Source of the DNA: Tranquillimonas sp964472855
GTDB lineage: Bacteria; Pseudomonadota; Alphaproteobacteria; Rhodobacterales; Rhodobacteraceae
Length of the DNA stretch: 9,206 bases
NCBI GenBank assembly: GCA_964472855.1
Contig: CAYYMJ010000085.1
Coordinates: forward strand, 1-9,206
Reading direction: 5' to 3'
The notes beneath the pieces were generated by a model. It had not been told where the DNA came from, did not search any database, and saw only the letters and a list, made by a program, of their open reading frames with translations. The translations under genes and the position numbers were made by a program. Each line of letters opens with the position of its first letter. Position 1 is the first letter of the stretch. Shown here in pieces: positions 1-6,462 of the stretch.

Positions 1-30
1 ATGCCGATGCCGATGCCGATGCCGATGCCG
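1..30. repeat. Hexanucleotide tandem repeat (ATGCCG)5
   Basis: Five perfect copies of ATGCCG (CGGCAT on the minus strand) run from the left edge of the window and may continue beyond it. In the minus-strand frame of the truncated gene each unit encodes Gly-Ile, so copy-number change would add or remove dipeptides without shifting the frame. Confidence 0.9.
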
Positions 31-251
31 GTGGCCATGCCCATCACGCTGCCGCGGCCGATGAGATCCCTGAATTTGTCGCTCATGCGCCGCAGCTTGC
101 CGGTCGCGCTGGCGCCTTCCCGCACCTGTCGTGCCGCAGACTGCAACGCATTGGGCCAATATGCCGCTGCAAGGTCGCCCAAGCCGATGGCCGGCCCGGC
201 ACCGGTTGCCCGGCAAGCCCATTTCAGATCGTCGGAATAGTGGCCGAACAA
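1..251 (-). CDS. Unrecognised protein with Gly-Ile repeat, incomplete at left edge
   Basis: The minus-strand frame reads FGHYSDDLKWACRATGAGPA, then IGLGDLAAAYWPNALQSAAR, QVREGASATGKLRRMSDKFR and DLIGRGSVMGMATG, before entering a (Gly-Ile)n run that continues past position 1. It looks like protein, with a basic amphipathic middle and a hydrophobic Gly-rich end that could insert in a membrane or form a glycine zipper. I do not recognise the family. The first usable start in frame is a TTG at 249-251 with no ribosome binding site. No ATG occurs before residue 64, and the frame closes at a TGA inside the end of ytoQ. Codon GC3 is lower than in neighbouring genes. It may be a real gene with a rare start, a gene with an upstream frameshift, or a relic. 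It follows ytoQ by 37 nt. Confidence 0.4.
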   Translation of the reverse strand, partial: MFGHYSDDLKWACRATGAGPAIGLGDLAAAYWPNALQSAARQVREGASATGKLRRMSDKFRDLIGRGSVMGMATGIGIGIGIG

Positions 252-288
252 GGTCGCCGCGCGCCGCCCACCCGGCCGCGAGGTGGCC

Positions 289-732
289 TCAGAGCGCCCC
301 GGTCAGCACATAGCGCAGAACCGCCACCACCTGTGCCGGCGTTTCCGCGACCGCCAGCGCGGCGGCGTCAACCTCTTTCAGCGCATGGGCATGGTCGGGC
401 CCATGCAGAACGATCAGAGACTTGCCCAGCGCCGCGGCATAGCCCGCATCGAAGGCGGCGTTCCATTGCCGGTACTTGTCGCCGAAGCGCACCACCACCA
501 CATCGGCATCGGCAATGCCTTTACGGGTGCGAATCGCGTTGATCCGCGCGCCCTTGTTGTCGTGCCAGACCTTGTCGGCCTCGGTCCCAAGGATGGCGAC
601 GCCGCAGTCGTCGCTGGCCGCATGGTCGGTCACCGGCCCGTCGAAAGCCACGTCCAGCCCGTCGGCCCCGGCAACGATCTGGTCGCGCCAGTCGGTGTGG
701 ATCTCGCCCGAAAGATATACCCGCAATGTCAT
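289..732 (-). CDS. ytoQ: YtoQ family protein (nucleoside deoxyribosyltransferase-like)
   Basis: The 147-residue cytoplasmic protein matches the YtoQ family, whose hallmark start is VYLSGEIHTDWR (residues 5-16). The later segment IADADVVVVRFGDKYRQW followed by NAAFDAGYAAALGKSLIVL (about 73-109) has the layout of nucleoside 2-deoxyribosyltransferases, which place a catalytic Glu in a similar motif. Here that position is probably Asp95 (NAAFDAGYA), so the chemistry may differ; no reaction is established that I know of. The start is supported by AGGA 7 nt upstream of the ATG. It lies 23 nt after pheT on the same strand and is probably co-transcribed with it. The symbol follows the B. subtilis family name. 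Confidence 0.85.
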   Translation of the reverse strand: MTLRVYLSGEIHTDWRDQIVAGADGLDVAFDGPVTDHAASDDCGVAILGTEADKVWHDNKGARINAIRTRKGIADADVVVVRFGDKYRQWNAAFDAGYAAALGKSLIVLHGPDHAHALKEVDAAALAVAETPAQVVAVLRYVLTGAL

Positions 733-755
733 CTCCGCGTCCTTCGCGCCTGGGG

Positions 756-3167
756 TTACACCGCGCCCTGGCCGCGCAGCACGCCGCCGGTGGCCTTCGA
801 CACTTTCTCGACCACCCGGGCCGATACCTGTTCGATATCCTCATCGGTCAGCGTGCGGTCGCCCGGCTGCATCCGCACCGTGATGGCCAGCGACTTCTTG
901 CCGTCGCCCAGCGACCCGCCGATGAATTCGTCAAAGACACGCACGGTCTCGATCAGCCCCTTGTCAGCGCCCGCCGCGGCGGCAACCAGCGCGCCGGCCG
1001 CGACCGACGTGTCGACGACAAAGGCAAAATCACGCTCGACCGCCTGATATTGCGCCAGATGCAGCGCGGCGCGGGTCGCCCCGGCCTTGCGCGGGGCCGG
1101 AACCGCCGCCGGCCAGACCGTGAAGGCAACGGCCGGGCCCTTGACGCCCATCCGGTCCAGCACCTTTGGATGCAGCGCGCCGAACACGCCCAGCATCTTC
1201 TTGGGGCCCAGACACAACCGCCCGTGCCGACCGGGGTGCCACCAACTGTCGCCGCCACGCAGCACCTGCAATCTGGCCGGGGCGCCCAGCGCGGCCAGCA
1301 CCGCCTCGGCATCGGCCTTGGCGTCGAACAGGTCGACGGGCCGGGCCGCGCCATGCACGTCCTTGGGGCCGGTCGCCCCCACCAGAAGCCCGGTCACCTG
1401 GGTGTGCTGCTCGCCCGGTTCGCCGCCAGAAAAGGCGGTCCCGACCTCGAACAGCGCCAGCTCGTTCTGCCCGCGGGCCTGATTGCGGGCCGCGGCCTGC
1501 AACAGGCCAGGCAGCAAGTCGGGGCGCATGTGGCTCATCTCGGACGAAATCGGGTTCTCCAGCCGCGCCGCCGCGGCGTCGGCACCGAACAGCACCGCCG
1601 AGCCCTCGTCGATGAACGAATAGGTCACGCATTCATTATAGCCCAGCGCCGCACAGGTGCGCCGCGCGCTGCGCTCGCCCTTCTGCGCCGCCGTCAGAAT
1701 CGGCGCCGGAACGCCGGCCTGCGGCCGTGGCAACGGCCGGCCCTGCAACCGGGTCAGCGATGCGATGCGCGCCACCTCTTCAACCAGATCGGCCGAGCCC
1801 TGCACATCGGGCCGCCAACTGGGCACATGGGCCATGTCGCCGTCGATCCGAAACCCCAGCGCCGTCAGGCTTTGGCGCTGGGTCTCGGGGGCAATGGTCA
1901 TGCCCACAAGGCTTTGCACCCGGTCGGTATCAAGCCGATAGGCGCGCGCGTGGTCGGGCACCGCGCCGGCCACCACCATCTCGGAAATCTCACCGCCGCA
2001 AAGCGCCACGATCATCTCGGCCGCCCGGTCCAGACCCACCGGCGTATAGGCCGGGTCGACCCCACGCTCGAACCGATACCGCGCGTCCGAGTTGATCTTC
2101 AGCGCCCGGCCGGTGCCGGCAATCTCGACATGGTCCCAATAGGCGCTTTCCAGAAAGACGTTGACTGTCGCGTCGCCACAGCCGGTCGCAGCGCCACCCA
2201 TGATGCCGGCAATGCTTGCCGGGCCGTTGGCGTCCGAAATCACCATCTGCCCGGCCTGCAGGCTGTATTGCTTGTCGTCCAGCGCCAGAATGGCCTCGCC
2301 GCCCTGGGCGCGATGCACCCTCAGCGCGCCGCCGGCCACCTTGTCGGCGTCGAACACGTGCAGCGGCCGGCACTGGTCGAAGGTAAAGAAATTGGTGATG
2401 TCCACCAGCGCCGAGATCGGCCTGAGCCCGATCGCCTTCAGCCGGTCCTGCAACCACGCCGGCGACGGGCCATTGCGAACCCCGCGAACCACCCGCCCGG
2501 TGAACAGCGGGCAGCCGTCCAGCGTGTCATCGTCGATCGACACCGTGATCGGCGACGCGAAGCCAGCCGCAATCTCGACCGGCGCCAGCGGCTTCAGCAC
2601 CCCCAGCCCCCGCGCCGCCAGGTCGCGGGCAATGCCGCGCACGCCCAGCGCGTCGGGGCGGTTCGGGGTGATGGCAATCTCGATCACCGGGTCCACCTTG
2701 GCCGGATCGTTGGCGGCCAGCCAGTCGACAAACCGTGTCCCCACCGCGCCCGAGGGCAGCTCGATGATGCCGTCATGCTCGTCCGACAGCTGCATTTCGC
2801 GTTCCGAGCACATCATGCCGTGGCTCTCGATGCCGCGGATCTTGCCCACCTGAATCGTGGTGTCGATGCCCGGCACATAGGTGCCCGGCTGCGCCACCAC
2901 CACGGTGATGCCGGCCCGGGCATTGGGGGCGCCGCAAATGATCTGCCGGTCGCCGGCGTCGGTGGCCACGACGCACACCTGCAAACGGTCGGCCTCGGGA
3001 TGTTTCTCGGCCGACGTCACCAAGCCCAGGGTGAAACCCGCCAGCCGCGCGCCGCGATCCTCGATCCCCTCGACCTCGAGACCAAGGTCAGTCAGCGTCT
3101 CGGCGATCTCGTCGACGCTGGCCGCGGTATCAAGATGATCCTTCAACCAGGACAGGGTGAATTTCAT
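756..3167 (-). CDS. pheT: Phenylalanine--tRNA ligase beta subunit
   Basis: Beta subunit of the alpha2-beta2 PheRS; it binds tRNA-Phe and hydrolyses mischarged Tyr-tRNA-Phe. The 803-residue length is close to the E. coli protein (795). It opens with MKFTLSWLKDHLDT, then an EMAP-II-like tRNA-binding domain (about 40-150, VGKIRGIESHGMMCSERE). The B3/B4 editing domain spans about 215-390 (ALVDITNF, GRALKINSDARYRFERGVDP). The B5 domain is at about 405-475 (VPSWRPDVQGSADLVEEVAR). A core-like inactive synthetase domain follows (about 490-690, CVTYSFID, ENPISSEMSHMRPDLLPGLL, ALFEVGTAF). The C-terminal ferredoxin-fold anticodon-binding domain is at about 707-800 (QYQAVERDFAFVVD, DGKKSLAITVRMQPGDRTLT). 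The gene appears intact. AAGG lies about 11 nt before the ATG. ytoQ starts 23 nt downstream. Confidence 0.98.
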   Translation of the reverse strand: MKFTLSWLKDHLDTAASVDEIAETLTDLGLEVEGIEDRGARLAGFTLGLVTSAEKHPEADRLQVCVVATDAGDRQIICGAPNARAGITVVVAQPGTYVPGIDTTIQVGKIRGIESHGMMCSEREMQLSDEHDGIIELPSGAVGTRFVDWLAANDPAKVDPVIEIAITPNRPDALGVRGIARDLAARGLGVLKPLAPVEIAAGFASPITVSIDDDTLDGCPLFTGRVVRGVRNGPSPAWLQDRLKAIGLRPISALVDITNFFTFDQCRPLHVFDADKVAGGALRVHRAQGGEAILALDDKQYSLQAGQMVISDANGPASIAGIMGGAATGCGDATVNVFLESAYWDHVEIAGTGRALKINSDARYRFERGVDPAYTPVGLDRAAEMIVALCGGEISEMVVAGAVPDHARAYRLDTDRVQSLVGMTIAPETQRQSLTALGFRIDGDMAHVPSWRPDVQGSADLVEEVARIASLTRLQGRPLPRPQAGVPAPILTAAQKGERSARRTCAALGYNECVTYSFIDEGSAVLFGADAAAARLENPISSEMSHMRPDLLPGLLQAAARNQARGQNELALFEVGTAFSGGEPGEQHTQVTGLLVGATGPKDVHGAARPVDLFDAKADAEAVLAALGAPARLQVLRGGDSWWHPGRHGRLCLGPKKMLGVFGALHPKVLDRMGVKGPAVAFTVWPAAVPAPRKAGATRAALHLAQYQAVERDFAFVVDTSVAAGALVAAAAGADKGLIETVRVFDEFIGGSLGDGKKSLAITVRMQPGDRTLTDEDIEQVSARVVEKVSKATGGVLRGQGAV

Positions 3168-3242
3168 GAGCCGGAACCTTTCCCACGCAAGCGTCGCGCG
3201 CGCCTGTTACCCCATGCCCCGTCGAAACGAAAGGCCCGGCGC

Positions 3243-3641
3243 TCAGCGCGCCACGGCGCGGATCGACCGGTTCAGCGGCCCAAAGCAATCGCCCAGCGAC
3301 ACGGTGAACGAGGTCGGGAAGGCCGGCCCGTCAAAGGCCACCACGGCCTGCCCCCAGGCGCGGCTGGCATTGCCCGTCGGCCCGGTCAGTGCGGCGCCGC
3401 AATCCACCCCCGAAGTGCCGATCCAATAGCCGTGATGCACGCCGCGTTGTTCGTAATTCCCGGCCAGTCCCGGCAGCACCAGCGTCCCGCGATAACCGTC
3501 AAAGCCGCCAAATGACAGGATCGCAGCCCCGGCTTCCTCGGCCTCGTAGATGATGTCGCCCAGGTCGGTGGACCAAACCTCGTCGGCCGTCGCCGGCCCG
3601 GCCGCCAGCATCAGCCCGGCCATTATCCCGAAAATGCGCAT
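3243..3641 (-). CDS. Small secreted protein of unknown function
   Basis: I do not recognise a named family. The 132-residue product has a clear signal peptide: MRIF, a hydrophobic core GIMAGLMLAAG, and a likely cut after PATA (about residue 19). That leaves a periplasmic or exported protein of about 113 residues. No lipobox Cys is present. The mature part is rich in Gly and aromatics (VWSTDLGDIIYEAEEAGAAI, SFGGFDGYRGTLVLPGL, HHGYWIGTSGVDC, RAWGQAVVAFDGPAFPTSF, SLGDCFGPLNRSIRAV). Its two cysteines (81 and 119) could form a disulfide. The pattern reads as a compact beta-rich domain. The gene sits alone between pheS and pheT on the same strand, 155 bp after pheS and 75 bp before pheT. Its strong ribosome binding site, signal peptide and clean codon use argue that it is real. 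Confidence 0.8.
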   Translation of the reverse strand: MRIFGIMAGLMLAAGPATADEVWSTDLGDIIYEAEEAGAAILSFGGFDGYRGTLVLPGLAGNYEQRGVHHGYWIGTSGVDCGAALTGPTGNASRAWGQAVVAFDGPAFPTSFTVSLGDCFGPLNRSIRAVAR

Positions 3642-3647
3642 CTGAAA

Positions 3648-3653
3648 CCTCCC
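3648..3653 (-). promoter_or_regulatory. Ribosome binding site of the secreted small protein
   Basis: GGGAGG on the minus strand, 6 nt before the ATG at 3639-3641. It decides the start: the same frame stays open far upstream, antisense-like within the pheS region, but only this ATG has a strong site and is followed by a signal peptide. Confidence 0.8.
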
Positions 3654-3683
3654 AAAGCTGCTCCCGCAACATTTGTCCGGGCC

Positions 3684-3731
3684 GGGGCAGGGCGCAAGCC
3701 CCATCATCTTGGCAAAAATATCCAAATCTCC
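3684..3731. repeat. Candidate Rhodobacteraceae-type intergenic element
   Basis: In the 155-bp gap after pheS, the minus strand reads GGATATTTTTGCCAAGATGA (inside 3701-3731). Just after it is a small hairpin with GGGGC/GCCCC arms (3698-3702 and 3684-3688) around a 9-nt loop. This AT-rich core stands out in GC-rich surroundings. From memory, very similar GGATATTTTTGCCAAGATGAA-like strings recur at gene ends in Roseobacter-clade genomes. I cannot check copy number from this window, where it occurs once. Function unknown. Confidence 0.4.
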
Positions 3732-3796
3732 GACCCACGGCCACAATCGCCCCCGCCAGGCCCGGGCGCCACCCGCCGCAAGCGGTGCGCGCAACG

Positions 3797-4861
3797 TCAG
3801 CTGCCCGCGTGCAGCGCCGGGGCCTGCAGCGCCGAAAACCCGTAGTGGCGCAGCCAGCGCAGGTCGCTGTCGAACAACGCCCGCAGGTCGGGAATGCCGT
3901 ATTTCAACATCGCCAGCCGGTCGATGCCGATGCCAAAGGCAAAGCCCTGCCACTGGTCGGGGTCGATCCCGCCAGCGGCCAGCACCTTGGGATGCACCAT
4001 GCCCGACCCCAGCACTTCCAGCCAGCCGTCGCCTTCGCCCACTGTCAGCTTTCCGCCATCCCAGGAACACTGGATATCGACCTCGGCCGAAGGCTCGGTG
4101 AACGGAAAATGCGAGGCGCGGAACCGCGTCTTCACATGGGTGCCGAAAAACGCCGACAGGAACTCTTCCAGCACCCATTTCAACTGCGCCATCGAGATGT
4201 CGCGGTCCACCGCCAGCCCCTCGATCTGGTGAAACATCGGCGTATGGGTCTGGTCATAATCGCCACGATACACCCGCCCCGGAGCGATGATGCGCAACGG
4301 CGCGCCCTGGGCCTGCATCGACCGGATCTGCACCGGCGAGGTATGGGTGCGCAGCACATGCGGCGGGCGGTTGTCGCCCTCGGCCCGCGCCATGTAGAAG
4401 GTATCCATCTCGGCCCGCGCCGGGTGGTGCGACGGGATGTTCAGCGCGTCGAAGTTATACCAGTCGGTCTCGATCTGCGGGCCTTCGGCCACCGCAAATC
4501 CCATGTCGGCGAAAATGGCCGTGACCTCTTCCCAGACCTGGCTGACAGGGTGAATGGTGCCCTGTCGGCGGTGCCGGGCCGGCAGGGTGACGTCCAGCCA
4601 TTCCCCGGCCAGCCGCGCGTCAAGCGCCGCGTCGGCCAGCGCCTCTTTCCGTGCCGCCAGCGCCGAATTCAGCTCGTCCTTCAGCGCGTTCAGCGCCGGG
4701 CCCGCGACCTTGCGCTCGTCCGGGGTCATCTTGCCCAGTTCGCGCATCTTCAGGCTGACTTCGCCCTTCTTGCCCAGCGCCTGAACCCGCACCGCCTCGA
4801 GCCCGTCGACATCGTCGGCGCGGGTGATCAACTCAAGATATTTCCTGCGCAGCTCTTGCAT
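3797..4861 (-). CDS. pheS: Phenylalanine--tRNA ligase alpha subunit
   Basis: Catalytic alpha subunit of the alpha2-beta2 PheRS, which attaches phenylalanine to tRNA-Phe in the cytoplasm. The 354-residue protein has an N-terminal coiled-coil arm (about 1-85) for tRNA-Phe contact, followed by a class II aminoacyl-tRNA synthetase core. Motif 1 lies around HPVSQVWEEVTAIFADMGF (104-122). Motif 2 is PGRVYRGDYDQTHTPMFHQ (194-212). Motif 3 is in GFAFGIGIDRLAMLKYGIPD (306-325). The pocket alanine in GFAFG (Ala308, equivalent to E. coli Ala294) is retained. GAGGA 6 nt upstream supports the ATG. Only 47 nt separate it from the ABC ATPase gene, leaving no room for a pheM-like attenuator. Unlike in many bacteria, pheT does not follow directly. 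Confidence 0.97.
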   Translation of the reverse strand: MQELRRKYLELITRADDVDGLEAVRVQALGKKGEVSLKMRELGKMTPDERKVAGPALNALKDELNSALAARKEALADAALDARLAGEWLDVTLPARHRRQGTIHPVSQVWEEVTAIFADMGFAVAEGPQIETDWYNFDALNIPSHHPARAEMDTFYMARAEGDNRPPHVLRTHTSPVQIRSMQAQGAPLRIIAPGRVYRGDYDQTHTPMFHQIEGLAVDRDISMAQLKWVLEEFLSAFFGTHVKTRFRASHFPFTEPSAEVDIQCSWDGGKLTVGEGDGWLEVLGSGMVHPKVLAAGGIDPDQWQGFAFGIGIDRLAMLKYGIPDLRALFDSDLRWLRHYGFSALQAPALHAGS

Positions 4862-4908
4862 GTTGGGTCCTCGTCGGGGTTCGCGCCGCTGCCTACAGCG
4901 TTTCGAAC

Positions 4909-5640
4909 CTACTTGGAACGGTCCAGCCGCAAAAAATCCCGGGTGCGTTGGCGCGCCGGCGCCGTCAGCAGCGCCTCGGCCGCGCCCTGCTCGATGATCT
5001 GCCCGCCGTCCAGCATGGCCACCCGGTCGGCGGCCTCGCGGGCAAAGTCCATCTCGTGGGTGGCGACAATCATGGTCATGCGCTGGTCGCGCAGGCGGCG
5101 CATCACGTCCAGCACCTCGCCCACCAGTTCAGGGTCGAGCGCCGATGTCACCTCGTCGAACAACATGATCTCGGGGCGCATCGCCAGCGCGCGGATGATG
5201 GCCACCCGCTGCTGCTGTCCGCCCGACAACTGGTCGGGATAATGGTCCATGTGCCCCGACAGGCCGAAGGTTTCGAACAGGCCGCCCACCCGGTCGGCCA
5301 GCGCGGCCGGCGCCTCGGCCAGCAGGCGCCGAGGCGCCAGCTTCACATTGTCGGCCGCCGTCATGTGCGGGAACAGGTTGTAGGACTGGAACACGATGCC
5401 GATGCGCTGGCGGATCGGCTGCGGGTCAAGCCCGGGCTCGGCGATGTCGACCCCGTCAAGCAGGATTTGCCCGTCGTCCACCGGCTCCAGCAGGTTGACC
5501 GTGCGCAGGACGGTTGACTTGCCCGACCCCGACGGCCCGATCAGGCAGACGCATTCGCCTTCGTCCACGTCCAGCGAAAACCGTTTCAGCACGTGGTTGG
5601 CGCCGAAGGATTTGTCGATGTCCACCAGCCGCAGTTTCAT
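4909..5640 (-). CDS. Amino acid ABC transporter, ATP-binding protein
   Basis: Cytoplasmic ATPase that drives import through the permease upstream. The 243-residue length is usual for the GlnQ/HisP/ArtP type. Motifs are complete: Walker A GPSGSGKST (35-43), Q-loop FQSY (Gln85), ABC signature LSGGQQQR (138-145), Walker B IMLFDEVTSALDP (158-170, catalytic Glu163) and the switch His195 in VATHEMDFA. QSYNLFPHMTAADNV and the SALDPELVGEVLDVM segment are typical of polar amino acid importers. The start ATG overlaps the permease stop by 4 nt, so the two are translationally coupled. The last gene of the importer unit, it ends 47 nt before pheS with no terminator between, so read-through into pheS is possible. 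Confidence 0.95.
   Translation of the reverse strand: MKLRLVDIDKSFGANHVLKRFSLDVDEGECVCLIGPSGSGKSTVLRTVNLLEPVDDGQILLDGVDIAEPGLDPQPIRQRIGIVFQSYNLFPHMTAADNVKLAPRRLLAEAPAALADRVGGLFETFGLSGHMDHYPDQLSGGQQQRVAIIRALAMRPEIMLFDEVTSALDPELVGEVLDVMRRLRDQRMTMIVATHEMDFAREAADRVAMLDGGQIIEQGAAEALLTAPARQRTRDFLRLDRSK
5309..5338. repeat. Perfect 10-bp inverted repeat inside the ABC ATPase gene
   Basis: GGCGCCTCGG (5309-5318) and its exact reverse complement (5329-5338) flank a 10-nt spacer. It falls in codons about 101-111 of the ATPase (LAPRRLLAEAP), between the Q-loop and the signature motif. There is no T-run, so it is not a terminator. It would form a very stable mRNA hairpin; its perfection may only reflect GC-biased codon choice. 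Confidence 0.5.
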
Positions 5641-6461
5641 GACCGCGCCCGCTTTTGCCGCGCCAGCAGGTGATCGGCAAAACGCGTCGCCGGGATCGTG
5701 ATGAACAGAAAGATGACCGCCGCCCCCACATAGGGCGTGAAATTGGCCAGCAGCGACTTGTAGACCCCCGCTTGCCGCAACAGCTCGACCGGCCCGATGA
5801 AGCTGAGCAGTGCCACATCCTTTTGCAGCGCGATCAGCATGTTCATGTTGGCCGGCACCACCCGGCGAATGGCCTGCGGCAGCACGACAAAGCGCATCAC
5901 GTCGCCGTGGCCCAGCCCCAGCGAGGTTGCGGCGGCGCGCTGCGAGGCATGCACACTGTCGATGCCCGAGCGGAAGATCTCGGCAACATAGGCCGAATAG
6001 GTCAGCACCAGCGCCACGGTGCCCCAGATATAGGGGCTGTTCCACGGCCGGGGCAGGCCAAGGCCCGGTATGCCGAAACCGATCAGGAACACTACCAGGA
6101 TCACCGGGATGCCGCGAAAGATATCGATGAACGCGATGGCCCCGATCCGCAGCGGAAACAGCCCCGGACTGTGCGCGTCACGGGCCAGCGCCAGCGCAAG
6201 CCCCAGAATCGCGATCAGCGGCATCGACCAGGCAAAGATGGCCACGTCCCAGACAAAGGCCTTCAACAGGCCCGGAAAGGTGCGCTGCAGGATGTCCCAG
6301 TTGAAAAAGCTTTTCTTCACGGCCACCCATCCCGGCGCCATGGGCACCAGGATGATGATTGCCAGCACAAAGGCGGCACTGCTGATCCCGGCGCGCCACA
6401 GGGCGCGCCGGCGCAGGTTGGCCTCGTACTGCTGGCGCCGGGTCGGGCGCGCGTCGCTCAC
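5637..6461 (-). CDS. Amino acid ABC transporter, inner-membrane permease
   Basis: Forms the membrane channel of the importer, probably as a homodimer because no second permease gene is present. The 274-residue protein is of the polar amino acid (His/Glu/Gln/Arg/opine) permease type. A basic cytoplasmic tail (1-24) precedes a first membrane helix (about 25-45). Further hydrophobic segments lie at about 66-92, 107-130, 144-160, 205-225 and 242-258. The EAA loop that contacts the ATPase is at about 159-205, including RAAATSLGLGHGDVMRFVVL and PQAIRRVVPAN. Translation starts at a GTG only 1 nt after the stop of the binding-protein gene and has no clear ribosome binding site of its own, which points to translational coupling. 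Its TGA overlaps the ATG of the ATPase gene (ATGA). Confidence 0.94.
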   Translation of the reverse strand: MSDARPTRRQQYEANLRRRALWRAGISSAAFVLAIIILVPMAPGWVAVKKSFFNWDILQRTFPGLLKAFVWDVAIFAWSMPLIAILGLALALARDAHSPGLFPLRIGAIAFIDIFRGIPVILVVFLIGFGIPGLGLPRPWNSPYIWGTVALVLTYSAYVAEIFRSGIDSVHASQRAAATSLGLGHGDVMRFVVLPQAIRRVVPANMNMLIALQKDVALLSFIGPVELLRQAGVYKSLLANFTPYVGAAVIFLFITIPATRFADHLLARQKRARS

Positions 6462-6462
6462 C

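Noticed and set aside
1..240. Plus-strand frame starting with repeated Met-Pro
   Set aside because: The Met-Pro run is the reverse reading of the hexanucleotide repeat; the rest is Arg/Pro/Ala-rich without protein character, and the minus-strand frame looks more like a protein.
3230..3250. Possible hairpin over the stop codon of the secreted protein gene
   Set aside because: GGCGC/GCGCC arms are only 5 bp and there is no proper T-run, so it cannot be called a terminator.
726..3515. Plus-strand open frame of 929 codons
   Set aside because: It lies antisense over the whole of pheT, a certain gene. It is rich in Arg, His, Gln and Pro with no domain pattern, as expected for an antisense frame in GC-rich DNA.
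3760..3796. Possible terminator directly after pheS
   Set aside because: Only short, imperfect GC stems without a T-run are present.
3642..4178. N-terminal extension of the 132-residue secreted protein, 311 codons in total
   Set aside because: The extra part is an out-of-frame overlap with pheS. The strong ribosome binding site and signal peptide place the real start at 3641.
4862..4908. Possible phenylalanine attenuator before pheS
   Set aside because: The 47-nt gap is too short and holds no leader peptide with Phe codons and no terminator/antiterminator pair.
4898..4910. tRNA-like T-loop string GGTTCGAAAC on the minus strand
   Set aside because: No acceptor, D or anticodon stem can be built around it; it straddles the end of the ATPase gene and is a chance match.
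3785..5242. Plus-strand open frame of 485 codons
   Set aside because: Antisense to pheS and the ABC ATPase gene; it has shadow-like composition and no recognisable motif.
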